Positions 37,350-44,735 of a DNA stretch of 64,000 nt are shown in pieces (positions within the stretch are counted from its first letter, which is position 1; every line of letters starts with the position of its first letter). The notes under the pieces are model-generated. The model saw only the letters and a program-made list of their open reading frames with translations, did no database searches and was not told where the DNA came from. The translations under genes were made by a program, and so were the position numbers. Source of the stretch: Bradyrhizobium barranii subsp. barranii (lineage in GTDB: Bacteria > Pseudomonadota > Alphaproteobacteria > Rhizobiales > Xanthobacteraceae); assembly GCF_017565645.3 (NCBI RefSeq), contig NZ_CP086136.1, positions 2,773,501 to 2,837,500 on the forward strand, given 5' to 3'.

Positions 37350-38467
37350 GTACCCGGAATCAGAGCTGAGTGATACGGCGGCCTTTGAAACGGCGTTGAC
37401 GGACCTTTTTCTTGGTCCAGACGAAGGGCTCGGCTCTGTCGTTGTATGCGTTGACGTAGGCATCGATGTGTTCCTGAAGCTGCTTGAGGCTCGTGAAGGA
37501 GGTGCCGCTGAGCGACTGCCCCTGCAAGATGGAAAACCATACTTCGACCTGATTGAGCCATGACGCACTTGTCGGCGTGAAATGAAATTGCACGTTGGGG
37601 TGGGCCTTGAGCCAGTCCTCGTTCTTTTTATGGGTGTTGAGGTTGTCGAGGATGACGTGAAGCTTGCGGTTCGGAAAAGTCGCGGTGACGCTGTTCATGA
37701 AATCGAGAAACTCGACGCGGCGCCGGCGTTTTGAATGGGTCGCGATGATCTTTCCGGTGGCGACTTCGAGCGCCGCAAACAATGTTGTGGTGCCATGCCG
37801 CTTGTAATCGTGGCTTTGGCCGGTCAAGGCGCGGCCATTGGGCAACTTCAGATAACCCTGCGCTCGCTCCAAAGCCTGGATCGAGGGCTTCTCGTCCACG
37901 CACAGCACAATGGCCTTCGCCGGCGGCGCGACATAGAGGCCGACAACATCGGCGGCTTTGGCCGTAAAGTTCGGGTCGTTGCTCTCGCACCAGGACTTGC
38001 GAGCCACCAGGTCAATCTTGTGGCTGCGCAGGAACCGCCAGACATATTGGACATCGACATCGCCCAGCGCCTCGGCCAGCAGGGGGCCGGTCCAGCGCGC
38101 AAACCCTTGCGGTGGCGGCTTATCCAGCAGCTTCAGAATCCGCTTGTCGGTCGTCTTCGTATAGATCGGCTGCTTGCCAGGCCGCGGCTTGTCTTGCAGC
38201 CCTTCAAGGCCATGGTCGGCATAGCGATGCCGCCAAAGGCTGACAATCCGCGGCTGGACCCCAACTTCCTTGGCGATCGACCGGGTGCTGCGCCCATCCG
38301 CCGCCAACAGAACTATCCGCGCCCGCTTCAAATCGCGCTGCAACGTCACCGGTGAGCGACAGCACGCCTCAAGCACCTTGCGATCTTTCCTCGAAAGGTG
38401 GACTTCTCTTGCTTCGGGTATCATCCCGACCTTGAATCACGACTCACGTTCCAAGAAAAGTGGGTAC
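37350..38467. mobile_element. IS630-family insertion sequence
   Basis: A 1,118-base element between inverted ends (GTACCC at 37350-37355 and GGGTAC at 38462-38467) flanked on both sides by TA, the target duplicated by IS630/Tc1-mariner elements. It contains one transposase gene on the minus strand. The right end lies 38 bases from the start codon of the NTF2-like gene, so the insertion separates that gene from its original upstream DNA. Confidence 0.85.
37360..38424 (-). CDS. IS630-family transposase
   Basis: A 354-residue DDE transposase. An N-terminal helix-turn-helix (STRSIAKEVGVQPRIVSLWR) is followed by a winged-helix region and the catalytic core: first Asp in IVLCVDEKPSIQALER, second in LHVILDNLNTHKK, and the last acidic residue in TPTSASWLNQVEVWFS. 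No internal stop or frame break is seen, so it may be functional. Confidence 0.95.
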   Translation of the reverse strand: MIPEAREVHLSRKDRKVLEACCRSPVTLQRDLKRARIVLLAADGRSTRSIAKEVGVQPRIVSLWRHRYADHGLEGLQDKPRPGKQPIYTKTTDKRILKLLDKPPPQGFARWTGPLLAEALGDVDVQYVWRFLRSHKIDLVARKSWCESNDPNFTAKAADVVGLYVAPPAKAIVLCVDEKPSIQALERAQGYLKLPNGRALTGQSHDYKRHGTTTLFAALEVATGKIIATHSKRRRRVEFLDFMNSVTATFPNRKLHVILDNLNTHKKNEDWLKAHPNVQFHFTPTSASWLNQVEVWFSILQGQSLSGTSFTSLKQLQEHIDAYVNAYNDRAEPFVWTKKKVRQRRFKGRRITQL

Positions 38468-38472
38468 TAGGT

Positions 38473-38502
38473 CTTCTTTCAGGGCATTTTACTGAAAGGA
38501 AG
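38473..38502. promoter_or_regulatory. Inverted repeat covering the ribosome binding site of the NTF2-like gene
   Basis: CTTCTTTCAG (38473-38482) pairs with CTGAAAGGAAG (38492-38502) with one bulged base. The right arm contains the GAAAGGAAG ribosome binding region just before the ATG at 38506. It could be an operator, or a hairpin that masks translation initiation. Confidence 0.5.
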
Positions 38503-38505
38503 ACG

Positions 38506-38886
38506 ATGAAAACCCAGAGCAACGGCCAGGCGCTGCAGATCGCCAAGACCTACATCGAGGCCATCGCCAGCAGGAGCGTGGATACGATTACTTCCGTGTC
38601 GGCGGACGACGTTGTTTGCACGTCGCCACGCGGGCGGATCGCCGGCATGCAGAAGTTTCGCGAATTCCACGAGGGGTTCGCCCGCATGATCAAGAAGGTC
38701 ACGGTTCTCGCCGTCTACGGCGACGATGATCAGGCTGTCGTCGTTTACAGCGCGGACACCCATCCGGTTGCCAACGCCGTCGTCGCGGAACTCCTCAAGG
38801 TGAAGAACGGCAAGATCGCGTCGACCGAAGTGATCTACGACGCGACTCCGTTCGCCGCCTACACGGCGACCGTCCAACCGCACTAA
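38506..38886 (+). CDS. NTF2-like / SnoaL-fold protein
   Basis: A 126-residue protein of the cystatin-like alpha+beta cone fold: an N-terminal helix with ALQIAKTYIEAIASRSVDTI, then DDVVCTSPRGRIAGMQKFRE and a beta-sheet half (VTVLAVYGDDDQAVVVYSAD). These proteins serve as isomerases, hydrolases or ligand-binders. The ATG at 38506 is preceded by AAGGAAG. The upstream promoter region is interrupted by the IS630 element 38 bases away, and a collapsed quinone-reductase gene follows 13 bases downstream, suggesting that a former small operon was damaged. Confidence 0.82.
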   Translation: MKTQSNGQALQIAKTYIEAIASRSVDTITSVSADDVVCTSPRGRIAGMQKFREFHEGFARMIKKVTVLAVYGDDDQAVVVYSADTHPVANAVVAELLKVKNGKIASTEVIYDATPFAAYTATVQPH

Positions 38887-38899
38887 GGCACGATCGACC

Positions 38900-39042
38900 A
38901 TGAAACGGATTCAATATTACAGCTACGGCGGCCCTGAAACGATGAAGCTCGAAGCCTTCGGGCTGAAGGCTCCGGGGACCGGCGAAGTCGCGCGCTTGAA
39001 GCCGGGCACAAGCTCGCCGGAAAGGCTCTGGTAGCGATGTAA
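38900..39042 (+). pseudogene. Internally deleted zinc-type alcohol dehydrogenase / quinone oxidoreductase remnant
   Basis: The first 29 codons read MKRIQYYSYGGPETMKLEAF plus GLKAPGTGEV, a normal N-terminus of an NADPH:quinone reductase. From 38998 a different frame reads EAGHKLAGKALVAM and stops at 39042, the usual C-terminus of the same family. The roughly 280 intervening codons are missing and the junction is out of frame, so the gene is reduced to its two ends. Confidence 0.75.
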
Positions 39043-39129
39043 ATGCCGTCTGGGCCAGTAAAGCCCCGCCGCCCGTGGCCCGCGATGCCTACTGCCATTT
39101 TTTGGCAGGATCCGTGCTAGACTTGGTCT

Positions 39130-39828
39130 ATGTCGAAGAGCCAACGATTATTCGACCTCATGCAGATCTTGCGGCGGCACCGCACCCCGGTGTCGGGCAA
39201 CGACCTTGCGGCTGAGGCGGGTGTGTCGTTGCGAACGATTTATCGCGACATCGCCGACTTGCAGGGCTTGGGCGCACAAATCGACGGTGAGCCTGGCTTT
39301 GGCTATGTCTTGCAACCCGGCTTCCTCCTTCCTCCCCTGATGTTCTCGGAACAGGAAATCCAAGCCTTGGCGCTGGGCGCCCAATGGGTATCTCGCCAGA
39401 CCGATGACGAGTTCGCGCTGGCGGCGCGTGACGCGCTCGCTAAAATTGGCGCGGTCCTTCCCTCGGAGCTGCAACACAAGCTGGACGACAGTGCCTTTCA
39501 CGTAGGGCGCAGGTCGAAGCAGCCCGAAGCCGTCGACCTTCGCGTCGTGCGGCAAGCCATGCGCGACCAACACAAGCTTTCCATTGTGTATCGCGACCCG
39601 CAAGGCGCGAAGACCACGCGGATCATCTGGCCAATTGGCGTTGGCTTTTTCGATTCCCGGCGCATCATTGCCGGCTGGTGCGAAATGAGAAAGGACTTCC
39701 GCTCATTCCGGGCGGATCGGATAGAAAAGATCAAGCTCAGGACGGAACGCTATCCCGGTCGCCGTCGCGATCTCGTCAAGCAATGGCGAGCTCAAGTCGA
39801 CGCGGAACGTCGCAAGACTCTCGGCTGA
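39130..39828 (+). CDS. YafY-type HTH-WYL transcriptional regulator
   Basis: A 232-residue regulator. The N-terminal winged HTH_11 domain (QRLFDLMQILRRHRTPVSGN, then AEAGVSLRTIYRDIADLQGL) occupies residues 5-65, and the WYL ligand-binding domain spans about 135-215 (KLSIVYRDPQGAKTTRIIWP, FRSFRADRIEKIK). The typical WYL triad is only partly kept. It lies downstream of the quinone-reductase remnant and NTF2-like gene, which may be its former targets. Confidence 0.9.
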   Translation: MSKSQRLFDLMQILRRHRTPVSGNDLAAEAGVSLRTIYRDIADLQGLGAQIDGEPGFGYVLQPGFLLPPLMFSEQEIQALALGAQWVSRQTDDEFALAARDALAKIGAVLPSELQHKLDDSAFHVGRRSKQPEAVDLRVVRQAMRDQHKLSIVYRDPQGAKTTRIIWPIGVGFFDSRRIIAGWCEMRKDFRSFRADRIEKIKLRTERYPGRRRDLVKQWRAQVDAERRKTLG

Positions 39829-39966
39829 TCTCACCACCGGGTCCGACGCCATGCCGACGAGCTATCACCTGCTGGTGCGCTTCACCATCGCCGGCGTGAG
39901 GGCCGCCTGACGCCTTCCGGGGTTAGAGCGGGCGCCGAAAATTACCGCGCCCGCTAGGCTCGAACC

Positions 39967-40293
39967 TTAATTTGTGACGGGCGCCGCCTTGCGGACCAAC
40001 ACTTCGTTGCCCGCCCGGCTGATTTCAAGCGCACGTGGCTGCTGGGACGTTGAGAGAACAACGCTTTGGCCTGGCGCAAGAACAGAGACTACGCGGATTG
40101 GCGTTCCCGTCTCGCCCTGAGCAAGGGTCGTCACGACATGGAACCCATCGCGCTCAACGGTGTAGTAGGCGACGCCGGACACCCCGCCGAGATCGATGCT
40201 CTTTGCCTGAATTGGCCTGAGGCTATCTGCATGAGCGGTTCCAAAAGCGGCTAAGGCTAGTGTGGCGGCTAAAAGGCTACTGCGGATTGACAT
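39967..40293 (-). CDS. Small exported protein of unknown function
   Basis: A 108-residue protein with a clear signal peptide (SSLLAATLALAAFGTAHADS) and a short beta-rich mature part (SGVAYYTVERDGFHVVTTLA, VSVLAPGQSVVLSTSQQP). The ATG at 40293 is preceded by AAAGGAGA, a perfect ribosome binding site. It is divergent from the disrupted LysR gene 95 bases away, so it was probably under that regulator's control. Periplasmic; no family recognised. Confidence 0.8.
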   Translation of the reverse strand: MSIRSSLLAATLALAAFGTAHADSLRPIQAKSIDLGGVSGVAYYTVERDGFHVVTTLAQGETGTPIRVVSVLAPGQSVVLSTSQQPRALEISRAGNEVLVRKAAPVTN

Positions 40294-40878
40294 GTTGATC
40301 TCCTTTAGCTGGGCGGTGGGCCATGCCCTCCGTTCCCTTGCCACATAAGATGGGCGGCCTATGCTCATTGATCAAACAGATTGGATCGATGATGGGTATC
40401 GATGCCGTCAATCTAAGCCAGCTCGACCTAAACCTATTGGTTCACCTCGATGCCTTGCTTCGCGAACGTAGCGTCACGCGAGCTGCGGGCCGCGTAGGCA
40501 TTGGTCAGTCGGCGATGAGCCACAACCTCGCCCGCCTGCGTGACCTGTTCGGCGACGAGCTTCTGACGCGACGGCCCGACGGCTTGCGCCTCACTCCTCG
40601 TGCAGTGATGCTGGTAGAGCCGGTGCGGGCTACGCTGTCTCAAATCCAAACGATTGTCTCACGCGACGACGCATTCGATCCAGCGACGGCAGAGCGGACC
40701 TTCAGGTTCGGACTCCCAGACAGCATGGAAATCCTGGTCCTTCCCGCTCTCCTCGCACGCCTGCGCGAGGTCGCGCCTGGCGTCCATCTGCGGCTCTACA
40801 ACATCGACTCGTCGAGACTTCTGGATGATCTCGATGCCGACGAACTGGACCTCGCTATTGGCTATGACGTCTTTCCTC

Positions 40879-42277
40879 GAGCTATGGCGGAATCTGGGTG
40901 ATGACGGTGTGAGGAAGGCGGCGTATCGAGGCGGGTGACGAGCCTGCCAGAACCTCTCGAGGAGAGCGATACGCCATGACCGAGACTACCAATGTTCTTG
41001 CTTTCCGTCAGCCGTCCGCGGTTGATGATCCACTGACCGATATCGTTCGAGCCGGCGCGCGGGACCTGCTTGCCAGGGCGATCGAGATCGAGGTTGGCGC
41101 GTTTCTGGCCAGCAAGGCCAATCTGACGCTGCCCGACGGTCGAGCGCGCCTGGTCCGACATGGGCACGGTCCGGTGCGCGAGATTGCGACCGGCATCGGT
41201 CCGGTGGAGGTCGCTCGTCCCAAGGTCCGCGACCGCGGAGCGAGCGGGCCAGGCGACCGCCTCCGCTTCAGTTCGGCAATCCTGCCGCTATGGGCGCGGC
41301 GGACGAAGAGCCTGGATGCCTTGATCCCGGTCCTCTATTTGCGCGGCATCTCGACCGGCGACTTCCAGGAGGCGCTCTCGGCGCTGCTCGGCAAGGATGC
41401 GCCGAACCTGTCGCCTTCGGTGATCGCCGGCCTGAAGGCCGATTGGCAGGTCGAGTACGAACGCTGGCAGAGACGCGATCTGTCGGCGCGTCGCTATGTC
41501 TACATCTGGGCCGATGGCGTGTACCTGCAGGCCCGCATGGAAGATCACAGCGAATGCATGCTGGTGCTGATTGGCACCACGCCGGAAGGCAAGAAGGAGC
41601 TGATCGGCTTCCAGGTCGGCGTGCGCGAGAGCGCGCAGAGCTGGCGCGAACTCCTGATCGACCTGCGGCAACGCGGGTTACGGATTGCCCCGCAACTCGC
41701 CATCGGCGACGGCGCCCTCGGCTTCTGGAAGGCACTGGACGAGGCCTTTCCCGGCACGCGGCACCAACGATGCTGGTGCCATAAAGTGAGCAACGTACTC
41801 GACAAGGTCGCCAAATCCGTGCAGGGCCCCATGAAGAACGACCTGCGGAACATCTATCTGGCCCCACACCGGGCCGAAGCTGAAACCGCGATCGACGTCT
41901 TCGTCGAGAAATACCACGTCAAATACGGACGTGCGGTGGAGTGCCTGATCAAGGATCGCCATGCGCTGCTCGCCTTCTTCGACTTCCCTGCTGAGCACTG
42001 GATCCACCTACGCAGCTCGAACCCGATCGAGAGCGTCTTCGCCACGGTGCGCCACCGAACGGTGCGGACCAAGGGATCGCTGTCGCAACAAACTGCGAAG
42101 CTGATGGTGTTCAAGCTCATCGACGCCGCATCGAAGACCTGGCGGCGATTGAAGAGCACGAACCAGTTGCCGAAAGTCATCGCCGGTGTAAAGTTCATCG
42201 ACGGAATCGAAGTCATTCCGAACACTGAAAGCCACGCCGCCTGATCAGGCCGCGTCACCCAAAATCAGCCATAGCTC
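40879..42277. mobile_element. IS256-family insertion sequence inside a LysR gene
   Basis: A 1,399-base element with imperfect terminal inverted repeats (GAGCTATGGC at the left end, the same on the complement of the right end, followed after six bases by TGGGTGA in both). The 9-base target TCTTTCCTC is duplicated at 40870-40878 and 42278-42286. Confidence 0.95.
40976..42244 (+). CDS. IS256-family (mutator-type) transposase
   Basis: A 422-residue transposase. The DDE core is visible: first Asp in YVYIWADGVYLQAR, second Asp in PQLAIGDGALGFWKALDEAF, and the Glu in SSNPIESVFATVRHRTVRTK. The CxxC-containing WCHKVSNVLDKV follows the second catalytic strand as in the family. The frame is uninterrupted and the terminal repeats are intact, so it may still be mobile. 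Confidence 0.96.
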   Translation: MTETTNVLAFRQPSAVDDPLTDIVRAGARDLLARAIEIEVGAFLASKANLTLPDGRARLVRHGHGPVREIATGIGPVEVARPKVRDRGASGPGDRLRFSSAILPLWARRTKSLDALIPVLYLRGISTGDFQEALSALLGKDAPNLSPSVIAGLKADWQVEYERWQRRDLSARRYVYIWADGVYLQARMEDHSECMLVLIGTTPEGKKELIGFQVGVRESAQSWRELLIDLRQRGLRIAPQLAIGDGALGFWKALDEAFPGTRHQRCWCHKVSNVLDKVAKSVQGPMKNDLRNIYLAPHRAEAETAIDVFVEKYHVKYGRAVECLIKDRHALLAFFDFPAEHWIHLRSSNPIESVFATVRHRTVRTKGSLSQQTAKLMVFKLIDAASKTWRRLKSTNQLPKVIAGVKFIDGIEVIPNTESHAA

Positions 42278-42897
42278 TCTTTCCTCAGGGCCAGATCCAC
42301 CACAAGCGGCGTCTGCTGTTCAACGAGAGCTATCTGTGCATGTTCAACGCGGAGATAACGGGCATCACCGACGCCCAAATCTCGCTTGAAGATTATGTGC
42401 GGTTACCTCATGTTCTCACGAGCCTGCGGCCGGGCCGGACTGTGCGCGGCGTGGTAGACGACGCCCTTGAGAAACTAGGATTGCGGCGGACGGTTGTCCT
42501 GACCACGCCTCGCTTCCTCACTGTCCCTGCCTTGGTGGCACGCGCACCTGTCGTCGTGACAATGCACGCGCGGCTGGCTCGGTTGTTCGCCACAGAACTC
42601 AAGCTTAGCCTGAGCCAGCCTCCGGTGGATTTGCAGGACGTAGCTGTTTCACTGCTCTGGCACGCTTCCTACGATCACGATCCATCTCATGCGTGGCTGC
42701 GTCAGATCTTGGTGGAATTGGTCTCCGAGCTTTGAGCTGGCCGCCACCCCGCGTGGAGCGGTGCCGACTCCACAGGCCGCATGTCGCCTTTTAGCCCCTT
42801 AGCAGACGTTCCAGCGCTCTGGGTCGATGCCGGCTTGTGACCCATAGCGGACCAATGGGCTCTCGCGCGGTTGTGTTGAAGCTGCTAAACACGTGAA

Positions 42898-43248
42898 ATG
42901 TCGCTGTTGCTATGCTTTTTTGGTGTTTCGCTTCTGGGCATTGCCGGATGGGGATTTCAATCCGTCGTGGCAGAGCTAAATAGGTCGTGCTCCCAGCCGA
43001 TGGACGCAATTTCCCGCAAGTTTCAGGTTGATGCATTTATCTGGGATGACCGCGCACCGTTGGCGCTGAGGCGTCGGTATATTGCGACACAGGCTTGCGC
43101 TGTCCCGGCGCTCCTTTGCCTGGCGGCTCTCGTGTGGCTCAACGAGCCGCGTCATGATGTCCGCGTTTTAGGGATCATCGCGTTCTGTTCCGTGTCGTTT
43201 ATCGTGGCTGCTTCTTTGGTCTGGAAGATTGCCCGCAGGAGAGCCTGA
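42898..43248 (+). CDS. Orphan membrane protein A of a coupled pair
   Basis: A 116-residue protein with three hydrophobic segments (about 2-22, 62-80, 88-108) and a soluble loop between the first two (SRKFQVDAFIWDDRAPLALR). No family recognised. Its stop overlaps the start of the next gene (TGATG at 43246-43250), which signals translational coupling. The DNA is less GC-rich than the genome average and carries no strong ribosome binding site, in line with transferred DNA. Confidence 0.6.
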   Translation: MSLLLCFFGVSLLGIAGWGFQSVVAELNRSCSQPMDAISRKFQVDAFIWDDRAPLALRRRYIATQACAVPALLCLAALVWLNEPRHDVRVLGIIAFCSVSFIVAASLVWKIARRRA

Positions 43249-43592
43249 TGCCGGTGATTCTGCCCGCCGCCTTTATCGGATCATTTTCCACGATGTTGGG
43301 TTGCGCACTGTACTGGCACTGGCGAGTCTATTCTCTGTACAGATCGCTTGGCGATGTTAAACGCAAATTTGTCGACACTGAGTTCTCATTTCAGTTCCAA
43401 ACTCCAACGCTCGCTGCATGGTTAGGAGGTCCCATGTTTCGGGATAAATTATCGTCGGTCGAGCAAATGCAGGTCACCGCAGTTGAACAGCAACTACGTT
43501 CCGTCAGGATTGTGTTTGCCGTTGGTGGCTACATTTGCTTTTTCGGGATGGTTTTTGCGTTGTTTTGGAATCTCGTCCAGCATGGCCGCTGA
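43248..43592 (+). CDS. Orphan membrane protein B of a coupled pair
   Basis: A 114-residue protein with two hydrophobic ends (about 3-24 LPAAFIGSFSTMLGCALYWH and 85-108 IVFAVGGYICFFGMVFALFW) around a soluble loop with a lysine-rich turn (GDVKRKFVDTEFSFQFQTPT). The loop sequence SRKFQVDAFIWD of protein A and VKRKFVDTEFSF here look alike, so the two may be diverged duplicates. Function unknown. Confidence 0.58.
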   Translation: MPVILPAAFIGSFSTMLGCALYWHWRVYSLYRSLGDVKRKFVDTEFSFQFQTPTLAAWLGGPMFRDKLSSVEQMQVTAVEQQLRSVRIVFAVGGYICFFGMVFALFWNLVQHGR

Positions 43593-43873
43593 GTGCACCT
43601 AGACCGGTTTTGGCCCGTTTAAGACCTGGCGAGGGGTACTAAAGATGTCCGCTCACTGGGGCTGACCGGAAGTCGTCTCGGGAGAACCAAACCGACTCGA
43701 TTGCCCCTAAACGGAAATCGGGCGTCGCCTGATCGGATTCACAAAATTGCGCTCAATGTGGTTTGCGACAAGGTGCGTGGTTTGCTCCCTAAATCGCGCG
43801 GGCCGTTCGCCACATGGGGGCAAGCTGAAGAACCCGGTGTCGCCTTCGAAGGATGTGCAGAGGACTCAGTCGT

Positions 43874-44083
43874 TCAAAGATGAGCACGCGGCAATAGCCA
43901 TCCTATGATCTTCTGATACGGATCGCGACGACTGCGGACGAATGCGTTCTCGTTCTGCTGAGCGGCGGTCCTGGCGAATTCAGAAATCCCCTCCATAGAC
44001 TGCCGTTTATCCTTCGGAAGCTTCGCCCATTGGCGAATGATCTTCCGGCGGGCTTCGCGTTGCTTTTCCCTTACGTCTGGCAT
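43874..44083 (-). CDS. Small basic hypothetical protein
   Basis: A 69-residue, highly charged protein (MPDVREKQREARRKIIRQWA, then KLPKDKRQSMEGISEFARTA). It looks helical and basic; no membrane segment, no known family. Its size and charge resemble small proteins that are common in rhizobial accessory regions. Upstream 43593-43873 holds no supportable gene. Confidence 0.55.
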   Translation of the reverse strand: MPDVREKQREARRKIIRQWAKLPKDKRQSMEGISEFARTAAQQNENAFVRSRRDPYQKIIGWLLPRAHL

Positions 44084-44266
44084 CGGGACGCTCCTTGAAG
44101 AGGATTATTCCGGTCGACCTAGTATTGTTTGGGCTCACTAGAACTTCAACGTCCAATCAAGAACTCTTAGCCCCTCTGATCGTGCAGCGCTATACACGGG
44201 AGCGAGCCTCATATTGGCTTTGTAGGCCCGCCGCCCTAGAATTGCGGCGATCGCGGGACGAGCAAA

Positions 44267-44689
44267 ATGCGGTACGTTTGCGACGCGCCGAAGGGTAAGA
44301 CCTGGTTCCGTATCGAGACGGAAGGTGAAGCGGCGCATGAGTCGCGCCTGATGGGCCACACAGTCGAGAAATATTTCCGCAACGAGCGGGAGAAGGCAGT
44401 CCAGTCCTGGCGTCCGGAGCGGCCGGACGCGATCGAGCGCGACATCGGCCTCGAGGCCTATCTGCAGCGAGAGATGCCGGTTTTCCTCACACTGCGCGAC
44501 AGGGAGGGCAATGCCCTGGCTACAGCGATGCTGCCACCGGGTGGCAAGGACCGCGGCGGGTTCCGGATCATCATCGTTGCCGCATCCAATGCCGATCCTT
44601 ATCCTGAGCAGGACGCGGCCATCGCTGCGCTGGGAGCGCATTTCGGTCTCATACTCGATCGCAACCGCTGCTTCCCCTACGGCCGCTAA
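44267..44689 (+). CDS. Hypothetical protein in the accessory region
   Basis: A 140-residue soluble protein (MRYVCDAPKGKTWFRIETEG... PYPEQDAAIAALGAHFGLIL). A strand-helix pattern is visible but no family is recognised. Coding bias agrees with a real gene: GC-rich third positions, and family-like motifs such as FLTLRDREGNALATAMLPPG. It lies just upstream of the IS1182-type element, whose left end begins 47 bases after its stop. Confidence 0.65.
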   Translation: MRYVCDAPKGKTWFRIETEGEAAHESRLMGHTVEKYFRNEREKAVQSWRPERPDAIERDIGLEAYLQREMPVFLTLRDREGNALATAMLPPGGKDRGGFRIIIVAASNADPYPEQDAAIAALGAHFGLILDRNRCFPYGR

Positions 44690-44735
44690 GGAGCCTGACA
44701 AGTGTCGCCGCTTGGTTGGAGCGATGTCGGCTCAT

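Larger units (their letters stand above)
40389..42735 (+). pseudogene. LysR-family regulator gene split by an IS256-type element
   Basis: The N-terminal half (40389-40878) has the LysR helix-turn-helix (NLLVHLDALLRERSVTRAAG, then RVGIGQSAMSHNLARLRDLF) and effector-domain start, ending at DLAIGYDVFP. After the insertion the frame resumes at 42287 as QGQIHHKRRLLFNESYLCMF and runs to VELVSEL at 42735. Removing the element and one copy of the 9-base duplication restores an uninterrupted 312-residue LysR protein. Before insertion it probably regulated the divergent exported-protein gene. Confidence 0.93.

Noticed and set aside
39829..39966. Short frame (MPTSYHLLVRFTIAGVRAA) after the YafY-type regulator
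   Set aside because: Nineteen codons with no recognisable family; may be a remnant but cannot be supported.
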